Below the pieces are notes generated by a model. That model saw only the letters and a list, made by a program, of their open reading frames with translations. It ran no database searches and was not told the origin of the DNA. A program made the position numbers and the translations under genes. From the NCBI RefSeq assembly GCF_003934285.1, contig NZ_RQWJ01000003.1:124001-188000 (forward strand): a stretch of 64,000 bases of DNA, written 5' to 3'. How positions within the stretch are numbered: the stretch's first letter is position 1; each line of letters opens with the position of its first letter. Source of the DNA: Brevundimonas fluminis. Lineage in GTDB: Bacteria; Pseudomonadota; Alphaproteobacteria; Caulobacterales; Caulobacteraceae. Of this stretch, positions 42,152-50,191 are shown piece by piece.

Positions 42152-43036
42152 CTAGCCGTGGGCGGACGGTCCGCCAAGGACTTCGCGCAGGACGCGAGCG
42201 GTCGACAGGGCGGCCGCGAGGACCGCGACCGCCACCGCCGCCGGGGCCAGCAGCAGGTCGCCCCACGCCAGCGGGAGGGCCGAGGCCGCCTGCCCTCCGG
42301 ACGCGAGAAGCTTCCAGAGGGCTCCCAGCGCCACGCCGCCGGCCGCGCCGCCCGCCGCCGCCGCCGCGACGAACGGGAGGACCGCCCTCAGCGTCAGGCC
42401 GCGCAGTCGCCCCGGACCCGCGCCCAGCCCCTGCAACACCGCGAGGTCGTGGCGCATCGCCACGACGGCCGAGGCCGCCCGGGCCCAGGCCAGCGCGGCC
42501 AGGGCGCCCAGAGCCGCCAGCGCCAGCGCGATGGCGAGCGCGCGCACGCCGACGGCGGCGCGCGCCGCCTCCGCCCGCCATGGCCCGGCGTCGTCCACCT
42601 CGGCGTCCAGCCCGGCCTCGGCCAGCGCCCGATTCAGGGTCAGGGGCCCGGCCGGCGTCTCGGGGTCCAGCCGCGCCACCACCAGCATGGGCAGGGGCAG
42701 GTCGGCCAGATCGGCTTCGCGCACCCAAGGGCGAAGCAGCTCCTCGGCCTCGGCGCGATCCAGCGCGCGGGCCTCGGTCACGCCCTCCACGCCCGCGGCC
42801 GCCTCGGCCGCGCGGGCGGCCGCGGTGGGACCCGTCTCGTCGACGCGCGGCCTCACGACGATGGTCAGCTCCCGCGCGACCCCGGCCGTCCAGCCGCTGG
42901 CGCCCCGGCCCGCGGCGACCGCGCCGAGCAGGGCCAGACAGGCCAGCAGGGCGGCCAGCCCTATGGCGACGCCGGACGCCCGCCGCACGGGCGCGCGCAG
43001 CAGCGAGGTTCCGCGAAACTCCGTCCAACCCTTCAT
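42152..43036 (-). CDS. ftsX: Cell division protein FtsX
   Basis: Membrane subunit of the FtsEX complex that controls septal peptidoglycan hydrolysis. The 294-residue protein has the FtsX layout: one N-terminal helix at about 23-43, a periplasmic domain to about 165, then three C-terminal helices (ALAIALALAALGALAALAW, LPFVAAAAAGGAAGGVALGAL, LLLAPAAVAVAVLAAALS). The sequence is unusually Ala-rich and divergent. The ATG overlaps the ftsE stop by 4 bp. Identity rests on topology plus pairing with ftsE. Confidence 0.88.
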   Translation of the reverse strand: MKGWTEFRGTSLLRAPVRRASGVAIGLAALLACLALLGAVAAGRGASGWTAGVARELTIVVRPRVDETGPTAAARAAEAAAGVEGVTEARALDRAEAEELLRPWVREADLADLPLPMLVVARLDPETPAGPLTLNRALAEAGLDAEVDDAGPWRAEAARAAVGVRALAIALALAALGALAALAWARAASAVVAMRHDLAVLQGLGAGPGRLRGLTLRAVLPFVAAAAAGGAAGGVALGALWKLLASGGQAASALPLAWGDLLLAPAAVAVAVLAAALSTARVLREVLGGPSAHG

Positions 43037-43716
43037 CCGGCGCCGTCCAGCGTCAGGACGGTCGCGCCCGCCTTGCGGGCGGCGGCGGGATCGCGCCCGG
43101 TCATCACCACGGCGGCCTCCCCCTTGCCGAGGGCGGACAGCAGCCCCAGCACGCGGTCGGCGACTTCCGGCGTCAGGTCGTCCATCGGGTCATCGATCAG
43201 GATCAGCTCCGGCTGCGCCACCAGCGCACGGGCCACGCAGAGCGCCCGACGGCGCGCGCGGTCCAGCGTCCCGGCCGCCCGCGCGGCGACCGGCGCCAGC
43301 CCCAACCAGTCCAGCATCTCCACCACGTGAGCCCGGCCCTCGGCGGGAGCGCCGGCCAGCGCAAGGGGCAGGGCGGCGTTCTGGAAGGTGGTGAGCCGAT
43401 CGACCAGGCCGTCGTGGCGGCCGGCGAAGCCGATGCGGCGGCGCAGGGCGGCCCGCCCCGACTCGTCGCCCGCCCATGGGTCGATGCCGAACAGTTCGAC
43501 GGCGCACCCCTCGTCCGGCTTCCGGAGCAGCGCCAGCGTCTCCAGCGCCCGCGACTTCCCGGCGCCGGACGGCCCGGTAAGGAAGTGGAAAGAGCCGCGC
43601 GGCATGGTCAGGTCGAGGATTCCGCGTCGTGCGGCCCCCTTCACGCGCACGCCCGACAGGCGGGCGACGGTCGCGGAAGCGGCCGGAGGGGCGCGGCGGG
43701 CGTGCGTCGTCGGCAT
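43033..43716 (-). CDS. ftsE: FtsE-type ABC protein with degenerate ATPase motifs
   Basis: Cytoplasmic partner of FtsX, 227 residues. Walker A GPSGAGKS is intact at about residues 48-55, but the rest is not. The Q-loop Gln is replaced (IGFAGRHDG), the LSGGQ-type signature reads LDRARRRA, Walker B is LILIDDP with Asp for catalytic Glu, the D-loop is DDLT, and the H-loop reads MTGRD with no His. ATP may be bound but hydrolysis by the standard mechanism looks impaired. First gene of ftsE-ftsX-ydcF-plsC. The frame is open throughout, so this is not a frameshift artefact. Confidence 0.88.
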   Translation of the reverse strand: MPTTHARRAPPAASATVARLSGVRVKGAARRGILDLTMPRGSFHFLTGPSGAGKSRALETLALLRKPDEGCAVELFGIDPWAGDESGRAALRRRIGFAGRHDGLVDRLTTFQNAALPLALAGAPAEGRAHVVEMLDWLGLAPVAARAAGTLDRARRRALCVARALVAQPELILIDDPMDDLTPEVADRVLGLLSALGKGEAAVVMTGRDPAAARKAGATVLTLDGAG

Positions 43717-43782
43717 GGGACCAGGATCGGAACGGGGCCTGAGGCCCCAACGGGAGGCGGCCCTCGGGCCACGCAGTCGGCG

Positions 43783-44685
43783 ATGATACTGACCTGCCCG
43801 TCCTGCGCCACCGGCTATTTCGCCCCCGACGACGCGATCGGTCCGCTGGGCCGCACCGTCCGCTGCCAGTCCTGCAAGCACACCTGGAAGGCGCTGCCGG
43901 AAGAGCCGCTGGACCTGACGGCGTCCGCCACGCCGGTCGTGGCGTCGGCGCCGACGGCCGAGCCCGTCCTGGAGACTCTCGCGGAAACTCCTGCGCCCGA
44001 GTTGCCCAAGGCCTTCCGCGCGCGGGCGGAGCAGCAGCGCCGCCTGCGTCGCGCCGCCGCCCACGGCGTGGCCTGGTCCGGCACGGCCTGCCTCGCGCTG
44101 GGCATGCTCGGCGCGGCGTGGCTGTTCCGGGCGGAGGTCGTGGACGTGCTGCCGCGCACGGCCGCCGCCTACGCCGCAGTCGGCGTCGACGTGAACCCGG
44201 TCGGTCTGGATTTCGAGGCGCTCAGCGCGCGCGCCGCCCCCGACGATCCGGCGATCGTCATCGTCTCCGGCGCCGTCCGCAACGTGCGCGACGACGAACG
44301 CGTGGTGCCGACCATCCGGGTCGCCCTGCTGGACGAGGAGGGGCACGAGGTCGCCCACGACTACGTCCGCCTCGACGCGCCGCCCGTGCTGCCGGGCAAG
44401 GTGCAGGGCTTCGCCGTGCGCCTGTCCGATCCCGGGGGGCGCGCGCAGGAGGTGGCGACCGACTTCGCGCCCGACGCCCGGGTCGCTCCGAAGAAGCCCG
44501 CGACCCCGCCGCCGGCGGCGCGGCCTCTCCCGCAGGCGGACGTTCCGGCCACGCCGCTGACCGCCGCACGTCCCGCGCTCCGGCCGGCCTTGTCGCCGGC
44601 CGTCGCCAACGGAGGGGCCCCGGTCGATGCCGTGCCTCTGGACGAAGCCCATGCCGAGGCGCCATTGACCTCGGCGCATGGCTGA
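43783..44685 (+). CDS. Zinc-ribbon MJ0042/DUF3426 membrane protein
   Basis: A 300-residue protein. The N-terminal zinc ribbon has two CxxC pairs (CPSC at 5-8 and CQSC near 29-32). A Pro/Ala linker, one membrane helix at about 99-116 (GTACLALGMLGAAWLF) and an extracytoplasmic DUF3426 domain (VIVSGAVRNVRDDERVVPTIRVALLDEEG) follow. The family is common in alphaproteobacteria beside ftsEX, as here (divergent), but its role is unknown. The C-terminal 70 residues are low-complexity Pro/Ala. Confidence 0.9.
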   Translation: MILTCPSCATGYFAPDDAIGPLGRTVRCQSCKHTWKALPEEPLDLTASATPVVASAPTAEPVLETLAETPAPELPKAFRARAEQQRRLRRAAAHGVAWSGTACLALGMLGAAWLFRAEVVDVLPRTAAAYAAVGVDVNPVGLDFEALSARAAPDDPAIVIVSGAVRNVRDDERVVPTIRVALLDEEGHEVAHDYVRLDAPPVLPGKVQGFAVRLSDPGGRAQEVATDFAPDARVAPKKPATPPPAARPLPQADVPATPLTAARPALRPALSPAVANGGAPVDAVPLDEAHAEAPLTSAHG

Positions 44686-45214
44686 TCCCGCGAGCGCGAC
44701 CCCGACCGTCCTTCTCCCCGCCGACCAGGTGGCCGCGACCGTCGAGGCCCTGGCCGACCGCATCGCGCCGGTCGTCGACGACGAGACCGTGGCCATGGTC
44801 CTGTTGACCGGCGGGCTGTGGTTCGGCGCCGACCTGACCCGGGCGCTGGCGCGGCGGGGCAAGCATCTTCGCTTCGACGCCCTGTGGCTGGCTTCCTACG
44901 GCGACGGCACCACCAGCCGGGGCCGCATCGACGTGCATGGCAAATTCCAGCGCGAGGTTCAGGGGCGGCGCGTCCTGATCCTCGACGACGTCTTCGACAC
45001 CGGCCTGTCCCTGTCCGAGGCCGTGGCCCTGCTGAAGCGGGAAGGGGCGGCCGAGGTGTTGACCTGCGTGTTCGCCCGCAAGCCCTGGCCCGAGCCGCGG
45101 GCGCTGGTCCCCGACTTCGTCGGCTGGGAGGCGCCCGAGCGATTCCTGGTCGGCTACGGCCTGGACCACGCCGGCAAGTGGCGCGGCCTGCCCGACGTCT
45201 GCGCCCTGGACTAG
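44678..45214 (+). CDS. Purine-type phosphoribosyltransferase (Hpt-like)
   Basis: A 178-residue type I phosphoribosyltransferase. The PRPP-binding motif is RVLILDDVFDTGLSLSEAV at about 100-118. The substrate loop region ends in LVGYGLDHAGKWRGLPDVCAL, as in hypoxanthine-guanine phosphoribosyltransferases. Purine salvage is likely, and the exact base cannot be told. It overlaps the DUF3426 gene by 8 bp and converges on lysA with a 4-bp overlap. Confidence 0.9.
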   Translation: MADPASATPTVLLPADQVAATVEALADRIAPVVDDETVAMVLLTGGLWFGADLTRALARRGKHLRFDALWLASYGDGTTSRGRIDVHGKFQREVQGRRVLILDDVFDTGLSLSEAVALLKREGAAEVLTCVFARKPWPEPRALVPDFVGWEAPERFLVGYGLDHAGKWRGLPDVCALD

Positions 45215-46485
45215 AGCCAGTCCGGCGCCGGCTCGCGGGCGAGCATGTCCTCGTAGGTCGGCCGCTTCCGCACCGCCGCCCATCGACTGCCGTCGACGAG
45301 CACCTCGGGGACCAGCGGGCGGCTGTTGTACTCGCTGGCCATGGTGGCGCCATAGGCGCCCGCGCCGGTGAAGGCGACGAGGTCTCCGGCCTGCAGCGGT
45401 GCCAGTGGCCGGTCCCGCGCGAAGGTGTCGCCCGTCTCGCACACCGGCCCGACCACGTCGTGCGGCAGGGCCTCTCCCTCGCGAGGAGCGACCGGGACGA
45501 GGTCGTGGAAGGCGTCGTACAGCGCGGGGCGCAGCAGGTCGTTCATGGCCGCGTCCAGCACCAGGATGCGTCTGCCGTCGCCGCGTTCCGTCACCTGGAT
45601 CACGCGAGCCAGCAGCACCGCCGCGTTGGCGGCGATCAACCGCCCGGGCTCCAGCGTCAACGCGACGCCCAGCCCGCCGACCGTCTCCGCCACCATGGCC
45701 GCATACTCCGCCAGCGGCGCCGTCGGATCGTCGCCCGCATAGGCGACGCCCAGCCCGCCGCCCAGGTCGAGACGGGGCACGTCCAGGCCCTCTGCCCGCA
45801 AGGTCCGCGTCATCGCCGCCAGCACGCCGAACGCGGCCCGCAGCGGGCCCAACTCCGTGATCTGGCTGCCGATGTGACAGGCCAGTCCGACGAGGTTCAG
45901 ACGCGGATCCCGGCCGAAGCGGCGGTACAGATCCAGCGCCTCCTCCACCGGCACGCCGAACTTGTCGCCCTCGCCGCCGGTGGTGATCTTGGCGTGGCCG
46001 CCGGCGCCGATCTTCGGATTGACCCGGACCGCCACGTCCGGGACCCGCCCGGCCCGCCCGGCGACGGCGGCCAGCCGCTCCATCTCAACCGTGCTCTCGA
46101 CGTTGATCTGGCGCAGGCCCAGGCCGACGGCGAAGGCCAGTTCCGCGTCGGTCTTGCCGACGCCGGAAAAGACGATGCGCTCCGCCGGCACGCCCGCCGC
46201 CAGCGCTCGCCGGATCTCGCCCTCGGAAACGGTGTCGGCGCCAAGGCCGGACCGGGCGAGAACCCTCAGGACCGAGACGTTGGAAGCGGCCTTGACGGCG
46301 AAGGCCACCAGCGGTTGGCCCAGCGTCGCCTCGTGGGGGGCGAACGCGCGGGTCAGGGCGTCGGCATGTCGCCTCAAGGTGGCGGCGGAGTAGACGTAGA
46401 CGGGCGTGCCGACCGCCTCGGCGATCGTCTTCAGCGGCACGTCCTCGGCGTGAAGCGCCCCCCCGTTCAGGGCGAAATGGTGCAC
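45211..46485 (-). CDS. lysA: Diaminopimelate decarboxylase
   Basis: PLP enzyme giving lysine from meso-diaminopimelate. The 424-residue alanine-racemase-fold protein has the Schiff-base Lys in FAVKAASN at about 62-69, the PLP loop DLGGGLGVAY near 240-249, EPGRLIAANAA, and the substrate/dimer motif VCETGDTFARDR near 348-359. Last gene of argH-lptM-lysA, with a 6-bp gap after the lipoprotein. Confidence 0.96.
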   Translation of the reverse strand: MHHFALNGGALHAEDVPLKTIAEAVGTPVYVYSAATLRRHADALTRAFAPHEATLGQPLVAFAVKAASNVSVLRVLARSGLGADTVSEGEIRRALAAGVPAERIVFSGVGKTDAELAFAVGLGLRQINVESTVEMERLAAVAGRAGRVPDVAVRVNPKIGAGGHAKITTGGEGDKFGVPVEEALDLYRRFGRDPRLNLVGLACHIGSQITELGPLRAAFGVLAAMTRTLRAEGLDVPRLDLGGGLGVAYAGDDPTAPLAEYAAMVAETVGGLGVALTLEPGRLIAANAAVLLARVIQVTERGDGRRILVLDAAMNDLLRPALYDAFHDLVPVAPREGEALPHDVVGPVCETGDTFARDRPLAPLQAGDLVAFTGAGAYGATMASEYNSRPLVPEVLVDGSRWAAVRKRPTYEDMLAREPAPDWL

Positions 46486-46491
46486 CCGAAC

Positions 46492-46722
46492 CTACTCCTG
46501 GAAGGGCGCGCCGGAGCCGCGGTAGGGGTTGTTCGGCCCGCCGTCGATGGGGATCTGGTTCGAGGAGCGGTTCTGCGTCGCCGGGTCGGGCATGGGCTCG
46601 GTCTCGGCGCCCCGCGGGGCACGCTCGGTCTGGCGGGCGGGCGGGGCCTCGAGATCGGCCATGCGACCGCAGGCGGAAAGCAGCAGGGCGGCGCCGAGGA
46701 TCAGGGTCAGTTTACGGCTCAT
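46492..46722 (-). CDS. Small lipoprotein, LptM-like
   Basis: A 76-residue precursor with lipobox LSAC (Cys about residue 18). The following GRMADLEAP fits the short LptM/YifL pattern (Cys-Gly, then L-x-x-P), a lipoprotein that aids LptD maturation in enterics. The location immediately before lysA is also typical of such genes. The ATG overlaps the argH stop by 4 bp. Family assignment is probable rather than certain. Confidence 0.75.
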   Translation of the reverse strand: MSRKLTLILGAALLLSACGRMADLEAPPARQTERAPRGAETEPMPDPATQNRSSNQIPIDGGPNNPYRGSGAPFQE

Positions 46723-48188
46723 GACAGGCGCGCCTTCCACTCTGCGATGCGCGCTCGGACCTGTTCCGGCGCCGTGCCGCCATAGCTGGTGCGACTGGCG
46801 CACGAAGCCTCAGGCGACAGCACCTTGTAAACGGCTTCGGTGATCCGGGGCTCGATCTTCTGCATTTCCGAGAGGGGCAGTTGCCCCAGGTCCACGCCCA
46901 TCTCCTCGGCACGCTTCACCGTCGCGCCGGTGACGTGATGGGCGCGGCGGAACGGCAGGTCCAGCTCGCGCACCAGCCAGTCGGCCAGATCCGTGGCGGT
47001 CGAGAAGCCCGCGCCCGCCGCCGCGGCCATTCGCTCGCGGTTCGGCGTCAACGCCGCCGCCATGGCCGTCATGGCCGAGACCGCCAGACCCAGGGCGTCG
47101 AACGCCTCGAACACCGGCGGCTTGTCCTCCTGCATGTCTTTGGAATAGGCCAGCGGCAGTCCCTTCATCACCGTCAGCAGCGCGACCAGAGATCCGGAGA
47201 TCCGCCCCGCTTTGGCCCGCACCAGCTCCGCCGCGTCCGGATTGCGCTTCTGCGGCATGATGGAGCTGCCGGTGGTCAGGTCGTCGGGCAGGGAGACGAA
47301 GCCGAACTGCGGCGTCATCCACACCACGATCTCCTCGCCCAGCCGGGACAGGTGCCCGGCGCAGATGGCGGCGGCCGACAGGGCCTCCAGCGCGAAGTCG
47401 CGGTCCGACACGGCGTCCAGACTGTTGGCCATCGGCCGGTCGAAGCCCAGCGCCGCCGCGGTCGCGTGGCGGTCGATGGGGAAGGGCGATCCCGCCAGCG
47501 CCGCGGCGCCCAGCGGGTTCTCGTTCATGCGCGCCCGCGCGTCGGCGAACCGGCCCGCGTCCCGTCCGAACATCTCGACGTAGGCCATGAGGTGATGCCC
47601 GAACGTCACCGGCTGGGCGGGCTGTAAATGGGTGAAGCCGGGCATCAGGGCGTCGGCGTGGGCCTCGGCCTGAACCAGCAGGGCGCGCTGCAGTCCCTTC
47701 AGACCCTCGGCCGCTTCGTCGCACGCGTCGCGCACCCACAGGCGGAAGTCGGTGGCCACCTGGTCGTTGCGGCTGCGCGCGGTGTGCAGCCGTCCCGACG
47801 GATCGCCGATCAGCTCGGCCAGCCGCGCCTCCACGTTCATGTGGACGTCTTCGTATGCGTCGCGAAAGGGAAAGGTCCCGGCGGCCATCTCCTCGCGGAT
47901 GATCGCCAGCCCGCCCAGGATGGCGTCGGCGTCCTCCTGCCGGATGATCCCCTGCGCCGCCAGCATGCGGCAGTGCGCCTCCGACCCCGTCAGATCCTGT
48001 GCCCACAGGCGCCGGTCCACGCCGATCGAGACGTTGATCGCCTGCATGATCTCGGCCGGCTTCCGGCTGAACCGCCCGCCCCACATGTCTTGACCTTCGG
48101 CCGGGCCGGGGGCTTTGTGATCGGCGTCGAAGGCGGGGTTTTCGGTCATGGGGCTGTCCAGGGCGGCGATCGCGGCGATCGCGGGCAT
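46719..48188 (-). CDS. argH: Argininosuccinate lyase
   Basis: Last step of arginine synthesis, cleaving argininosuccinate to arginine and fumarate. The roughly 476-489 residue fumarase-fold protein shows [22 protein letters not shown] near 135-147, and the signature [12 protein letters not shown] with catalytic Ser. Two starts are possible. The ATG at 48188 has a GAGGA site and would overlap the divergent tlpA gene by 41 bp. The ATG at 48149 shares a CATG with the tlpA start. Operon with lptM-like and lysA. Confidence 0.95.
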   Translation of the reverse strand: MPAIAAIAALDSPMTENPAFDADHKAPGPAEGQDMWGGRFSRKPAEIMQAINVSIGVDRRLWAQDLTGSEAHCRMLAAQGIIRQEDADAILGGLAIIREEMAAGTFPFRDAYEDVHMNVEARLAELIGDPSGRLHTARSRNDQVATDFRLWVRDACDEAAEGLKGLQRALLVQAEAHADALMPGFTHLQPAQPVTFGHHLMAYVEMFGRDAGRFADARARMNENPLGAAALAGSPFPIDRHATAAALGFDRPMANSLDAVSDRDFALEALSAAAICAGHLSRLGEEIVVWMTPQFGFVSLPDDLTTGSSIMPQKRNPDAAELVRAKAGRISGSLVALLTVMKGLPLAYSKDMQEDKPPVFEAFDALGLAVSAMTAMAAALTPNRERMAAAAGAGFSTATDLADWLVRELDLPFRRAHHVTGATVKRAEEMGVDLGQLPLSEMQKIEPRITEAVYKVLSPEASCASRTSYGGTAPEQVRARIAEWKARLS

Positions 48189-48768
48189 CGTGATCCTCGG
48201 CGCGGCCGGGGGCGCGCTGCTCTATGCCAAACCCGACGCCCTGTTCAAAGGCTCGACGCCCGCGGAAGCGCGGAAGAGCGATCTGGCCCGCTTCGCAACG
48301 CGCTCGCTGGCGCGGCTGGAAACGCCCGCGGAAACGCCCGTCGCCCCCGACTACGTGTTCAAGGCCCGCGACGGCCGGGACGCCCGCTTCGCCGACTTCC
48401 GGGGCAAGGTGGTGGTGGTCAACCTGTGGGCCATGTGGTGCGCGCCGTGCCGGACCGAAATGCCGACCCTGCAGGCGCTGGCCTCGGCCTACGAGGGCAA
48501 GGATCTGGTCGTCCTGCCGATCAACGTCGACGCCACCGACGACGCCGTCGCCGACGCCCTCAGCTTCATCGACGTGCACGAGCCCCTGCCGTTCTACGGC
48601 GACCGGGACTTCAAACTGCCCTTCGTCCTGCCGGGCGAGGGCAAGATGCCCCAGACGGTGATCCTGGACCGTCAGGGGCGCATGCGCGCCAGCTTCTCGG
48701 GCGAGGCCGACTGGGCCGGTCCGGAAGCGCGGGCGCTGGTCGACGCCCTGCTGGCCGAACCGGCCTGA
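48148..48768 (+). CDS. TlpA/CcmG-type membrane-anchored thioredoxin
   Basis: Periplasmic thiol-disulfide protein, 206 residues. One N-terminal membrane anchor at about 7-26 ([20 protein letters not shown]) is followed by a thioredoxin fold with active site [13 protein letters not shown] at about 93-105 and the cis-Pro segment [13 protein letters not shown]. It probably reduces disulfides in cytochrome c maturation or similar. Its start codon overlaps that of argH on the other strand. A TlpA gene beside argH is common in alphaproteobacteria. Confidence 0.93.
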   Translation: MGLSRAAIAAIAGIVILGAAGGALLYAKPDALFKGSTPAEARKSDLARFATRSLARLETPAETPVAPDYVFKARDGRDARFADFRGKVVVVNLWAMWCAPCRTEMPTLQALASAYEGKDLVVLPINVDATDDAVADALSFIDVHEPLPFYGDRDFKLPFVLPGEGKMPQTVILDRQGRMRASFSGEADWAGPEARALVDALLAEPA

Positions 48769-48806
48769 CCGCCCTCAAGACGCGGGCGACAAAGCAAGGA
48801 AAGTGA

Positions 48807-49103
48807 TCAGTTGCCGCGGGCGTCTGCGGCCGTCTCGGCTTCCTGCTCGCGGGCTTCCTGGGCCAGGCGATCGGTGCCCTCGTCGATCTCCTGCGCGACT
48901 TCTTTTGCGCCGGCCTTGACCGCCGTCCCCAATTGGGCGGCTTCCTCGGCCAGGGCCGAGCCCGCGTCCTCGGCGGCCTCGCCGGTGTTTGCCGCGGCGG
49001 CCTCGGCGTCCGCTTCGGCGCTCTCCTGCGTCGACTCCGAACAGGCGGCGGCCCCCAGGGCCAGAACGGCGACGGCGGCGAGCGAAAGGCTGTGGATGCG
49101 CAT
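48807..49103 (-). CDS. Ala/Glu-rich small lipoprotein
   Basis: A 98-residue precursor with signal peptide and lipobox GAAAC (Cys about residue 21). The mature part is one long Ala/Glu/Asp-rich amphipathic helix with repeated EAAxxAxxA pattern, likely coiled coil or LEA-like. No catalytic motif. A GGAG-containing ribosome site supports the ATG at 49103. Could be a stress lipoprotein. Confidence 0.7.
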   Translation of the reverse strand: MRIHSLSLAAVAVLALGAAACSESTQESAEADAEAAAANTGEAAEDAGSALAEEAAQLGTAVKAGAKEVAQEIDEGTDRLAQEAREQEAETAADARGN

Positions 49104-49207
49104 GGCGGTCTCCTCGATGTGAACCTTGGCCGTGAACGCGGCGGGCACGGAGAGGTTGCGCTCCGGCCCCCGTGTGTCATGGTGCGGAAACCGGAAGGAG
49201 AATCTTG

Positions 49208-49579
49208 ATGCGCATGCTGGCTTTCGCCCTCGCGGGCGCCTCCACCCTCCTGATCGCCGGAGCCGCGTCGGCCCAGTCCACGGGCGGCGGAGGCAGCACG
49301 ATGAGCGTGCGGCAGCAGAACGGCCAGATGGTCGGCCGCATGACCCAAAGCCAGCATTACAACCGCTTCACGGCCGAAGAGCAGCGTCGGGCGGGGGAAT
49401 CGGCGCCCTCGACCGAAGAACTGGCGGCCGAGTACGGCGCGGAGCGGGTCGATCTGGCGCTGCGGGTTTCCGAACTCATCGAACAGGGCCGGTGCCGCGA
49501 GGCCCGCGACGTGGCGCGGGCGGCGGGCGAGCGCGCCATGGTCATCCGCATCCGGCAGACCTGCCGGGGCGCCGGGTGA
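49208..49579 (+). CDS. Secreted hypothetical protein, tandem copy 1
   Basis: A 123-residue precursor with signal peptide (MRMLAFALAGASTLLIAGAASAQ). The mature C-terminal half, AERVDLALRVSELIEQGRCREARDVARAAGERAMVIRIRQTC, is helical with two Cys. The following gene encodes a clear paralogue of this half. AAGGAG precedes the ATG at 49208. It overlaps the next gene by 4 bp. No family recognised. Confidence 0.8.
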   Translation: MRMLAFALAGASTLLIAGAASAQSTGGGGSTMSVRQQNGQMVGRMTQSQHYNRFTAEEQRRAGESAPSTEELAAEYGAERVDLALRVSELIEQGRCREARDVARAAGERAMVIRIRQTCRGAG

Positions 49580-49932
49580 CGGTCGGACTGCCGGCGGGCT
49601 TGCTCGCCGGGATTGGAGCCTGGGCGCTGGCCGGCGCGGTCGCCGCACAGTCGCCGTTCCAGCTGTCGTCGGACCAGTACCGGGACCGCTTCGAGCGTGA
49701 GCGCCTGTCCAGGCGTGGTCCGTCGTGGCTGGAGCTGATCGAACACCACGGTCTGGAACGGGTGGATCGTGCCGTCCGCGTCGATCACCTGATTCATCAG
49801 GGTCTTTGCCGCGAGGCGCGCGAACTGGCCAACGCCGAGGGGGACCGGAACATGGCTCTGCGCGTGCGACAGGTCTGCCCGGGAGACACCGGCATCGTGA
49901 CCCCGCTGGGGCGCCGGCTGAGGGGCGACTGA
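49576..49932 (+). CDS. Secreted hypothetical protein, tandem copy 2
   Basis: A 118-residue protein from GTG 49576 (GTGA overlap with copy 1). It has a signal peptide (GLLAGIGAWALAGAVAA) and a C-terminal half, LERVDRAVRVDHLIHQGLCREARELANAEGDRNMALRVRQVC, matching copy 1 with both Cys conserved. The two look like an old tandem duplication with divergent N-terminal mature parts. Function unknown. Confidence 0.75.
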   Translation: MTVGLPAGLLAGIGAWALAGAVAAQSPFQLSSDQYRDRFERERLSRRGPSWLELIEHHGLERVDRAVRVDHLIHQGLCREARELANAEGDRNMALRVRQVCPGDTGIVTPLGRRLRGD

Positions 49933-49945
49933 ACGGCCCCGTCCT

Positions 49946-50022
49946 TGGTGGCTGGGGGCGGGCTCGAACCGCCGACCTGTGGGTTATGAATCCACCGCTC
50001 TAACCAGCTGAGCTACCCAGCC
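49946..50022 (-). tRNA. tRNA-Met (CAT anticodon)
   Basis: A 77-nt cloverleaf including an encoded CCA end. The acceptor stem is GGCTGGG with CCCAGCC, the D arm is GCTCAGCTGGTTAGAGC, the anticodon loop TTCATAA gives CAT, and the T arm is GGCGG-TTCGAGC-CCGCC. The top anticodon-stem pair next to the loop is an A-C mismatch. The first pair G-C rules out the initiator, which has a mismatched first pair. Elongator tRNA-Met is most likely, and tRNA-Ile2 with a modified CAT anticodon cannot be excluded by eye. Confidence 0.9.
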
Positions 50023-50191
50023 CCAAGAAGGGAGCCCGCGCCCGACCGGTCGAGGGCCGCGCGAGGGATCGTGGCCTATAACGACCGAAGGCCTCCGGTT
50101 CAAGCGGCCTTCCGCGACGTTTCGAAGCCTTGCGGATCGCCGGCGGGCGTCCGAGGTTGGGGGCCGCATCCCGTCGCCCGGAGCTCGTCCC

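Noticed and set aside
43033-43716. ftsE as a pseudogene or frameshift
   Set aside because: The frame is open over the full family length, has good start and coupling to ftsX, and motif changes are substitutions rather than shifts.
49091-49100. TGTGGATGC as a DnaA box
   Set aside because: It lies inside the coding start of a lipoprotein gene, has two mismatches and has no companion sites.
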